Shown: positions 22,514 through 23,239 of the stretch, piece after piece
Layout of the letters: each line of letters begins with the position of its first letter
Position numbering within the stretch: the first letter of the stretch is position 1
NCBI GenBank assembly: GCA_946886365.1
Contig: CAMPIM010000059.1
Span: 1-23,239, forward strand
Direction of reading: 5' to 3'
DNA: 23,239 nt
From: an uncultured Novosphingobium sp.
GTDB taxonomy: Bacteria; Pseudomonadota; Alphaproteobacteria; Sphingomonadales; Sphingomonadaceae
Made by a program: the position numbers and the translations under genes
Notes under the pieces: generated by a model
Databases searched by the model: none
Told to the model about the DNA's origin: nothing
What the model saw: only the letters and a program-made list of their open reading frames with translations

Positions 22514-23239
22514 TGCCGATCGAGCTGCATGACGATGTCGTCACGTTGATGCGTGAGGTGGCGCGAGACATCGTCATGCCGCGCTTCCAGAATTTGCGCG
22601 CCGACGAGATCAGCGAGAAGGCCATCGACGACTTCGTTACCATTGCCGACAAGGAAAGCGAGATCAGGCTGGCCGAAGGGCTGAGCCAGATCCTGCCCGA
22701 AGCGGGAATCATCGGCGAAGAAGCCTGCGCGGCGGACCCGGCTATATTGGATCGGGCTGGCGACGGGCTCAACTGGATCATCGATCCGATTGACGGGACA
22801 GGCAATTTCGCAGCGGGGCGGCCGCCCTTCGGAATCATGATCGCTTTGGCGGATGCCGGGACCACGTTGGCGGGATGGATATTGGACCCGCTTACCGGAC
22901 GCTTGTGTCACGCCACGCTGGGCGCTGGCAGTTATATCGATGGCGAGCAGGTCCGGGCGCGGGAGAGCGGTGATCCGCTGCCGATAGCGGCGCTGGCGGT
23001 TTATTTCATGTCGGACGAGGAGCGAACTGACATTCAACGGCGGGCGGAAGGGGCTTTTGCGCTTGTGGACATTCCGCGCTGTGCGGCGGAGCAATATCCT
23101 CGGCTGGTGCTGGGGCAGAATGATGTTTCGGTCTTTGCGCGAACATTGCCGTGGGACCATGCCGCCGGGACGCTGCTCCTGAACGAAGCTGGCGGATGCT
23201 GTCAGCGGTTGGATGGGTCGCCCTATGTGGTGGGCGATT
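22513..23239 (+). CDS. Inositol monophosphatase family protein (3' end outside window)
   Basis: A Li-sensitive-type, Mg-dependent phosphatase of the IMPase/FBPase superfamily; 242 residues are visible and the frame is still open at the window end. The metal-binding motifs are GEE (68-70), DPIDGTGNFA (91-100) and PWDHAAG (213-219), each with its key acidic residues (Glu69, Glu70, Asp91, Asp94, Asp215). Likely substrates are inositol phosphate, histidinol phosphate or 3'(2'),5'-bisphosphoadenosine, and the motifs do not separate these. The ATG overlaps the argJ stop by one base. A histidinol-phosphatase role would suit the amino-acid neighbour, but this is inference. Only a short C-terminal part is missing by family length. 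Confidence 0.92.
   Translation, partial: MPIELHDDVVTLMREVARDIVMPRFQNLRADEISEKAIDDFVTIADKESEIRLAEGLSQILPEAGIIGEEACAADPAILDRAGDGLNWIIDPIDGTGNFAAGRPPFGIMIALADAGTTLAGWILDPLTGRLCHATLGAGSYIDGEQVRARESGDPLPIAALAVYFMSDEERTDIQRRAEGAFALVDIPRCAAEQYPRLVLGQNDVSVFARTLPWDHAAGTLLLNEAGGCCQRLDGSPYVVGD

Noticed and set aside
1..23239. CRISPR arrays, prophage, toxin-antitoxin pairs, rRNA genes, biosynthetic clusters
   Set aside because: There are no spaced repeat arrays, no phage or integrase proteins, no recognisable toxin-antitoxin pair, and no rRNA sequence in the window.

Overview
The window looks like a chromosomal segment of an alphaproteobacterium, most likely a sphingomonad (Sphingobium, Sphingomonas or Novosphingobium type). 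This rests on the high G+C content, the gene order dacC-type carboxypeptidase / tmk / holB / metG / tatD / MBL hydrolase, and the character of the proteins. No database search was possible, so the genus is inference.

Layout. (1) 1-53: two 15-bp direct repeats ending in TACA, resembling the outer end of an IS21-family element. (2) 167-9192: nine tightly packed leftward genes. In transcription order they encode a lytic murein transglycosylase, a D-Ala-D-Ala carboxypeptidase, thymidylate kinase, DNA polymerase III delta', methionyl-tRNA synthetase, a TatD-family hydrolase, a PhnP-like MBL hydrolase, a membrane-anchored retropepsin-like protease and an MHS-type MFS transporter. Most junctions are 4-bp overlaps or gaps of a few bases. 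The two real gaps, before the carboxypeptidase and before metG, each hold an inverted repeat. (3) 9343-10395: an intact tRNA-Ser(TGA) preceded by the 5' half of a second tRNA-Ser, then a more A+T-rich island with an orphan membrane protein and a doubtful 58-codon ORF. (4) 10439-16619: a leftward operon for a soluble NAD-dependent molybdenum formate dehydrogenase (fdsG-fdsB-fdsA-fdsD) behind a LysR-type regulator. Two similar 15-bp palindromes with the LysR T-N11-A signature lie before the regulator and before fdsG. (5) 16755-17920: a small rightward gene, a leftward terminator with a possible small gene or sRNA, and a DUF983 membrane protein. (6) 17921-20652: secA, broken in this sequence by one missing base in an A-run. 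(7) 20763-23239: a secreted orphan protein, argJ, and an inositol-monophosphatase-family gene cut by the window end.

Working together. The fds genes oxidise formate to CO2 and make NADH, probably under the adjacent LysR protein. The long leftward cluster combines peptidoglycan remodelling, dTTP synthesis, clamp loading and tRNA charging, and is mostly housekeeping. I see no phage, CRISPR, toxin-antitoxin or biosynthetic cluster. The points most worth a second look are the secA frameshift, the paired LysR boxes, the tRNA-Ser half-gene and several structured intergenic elements.
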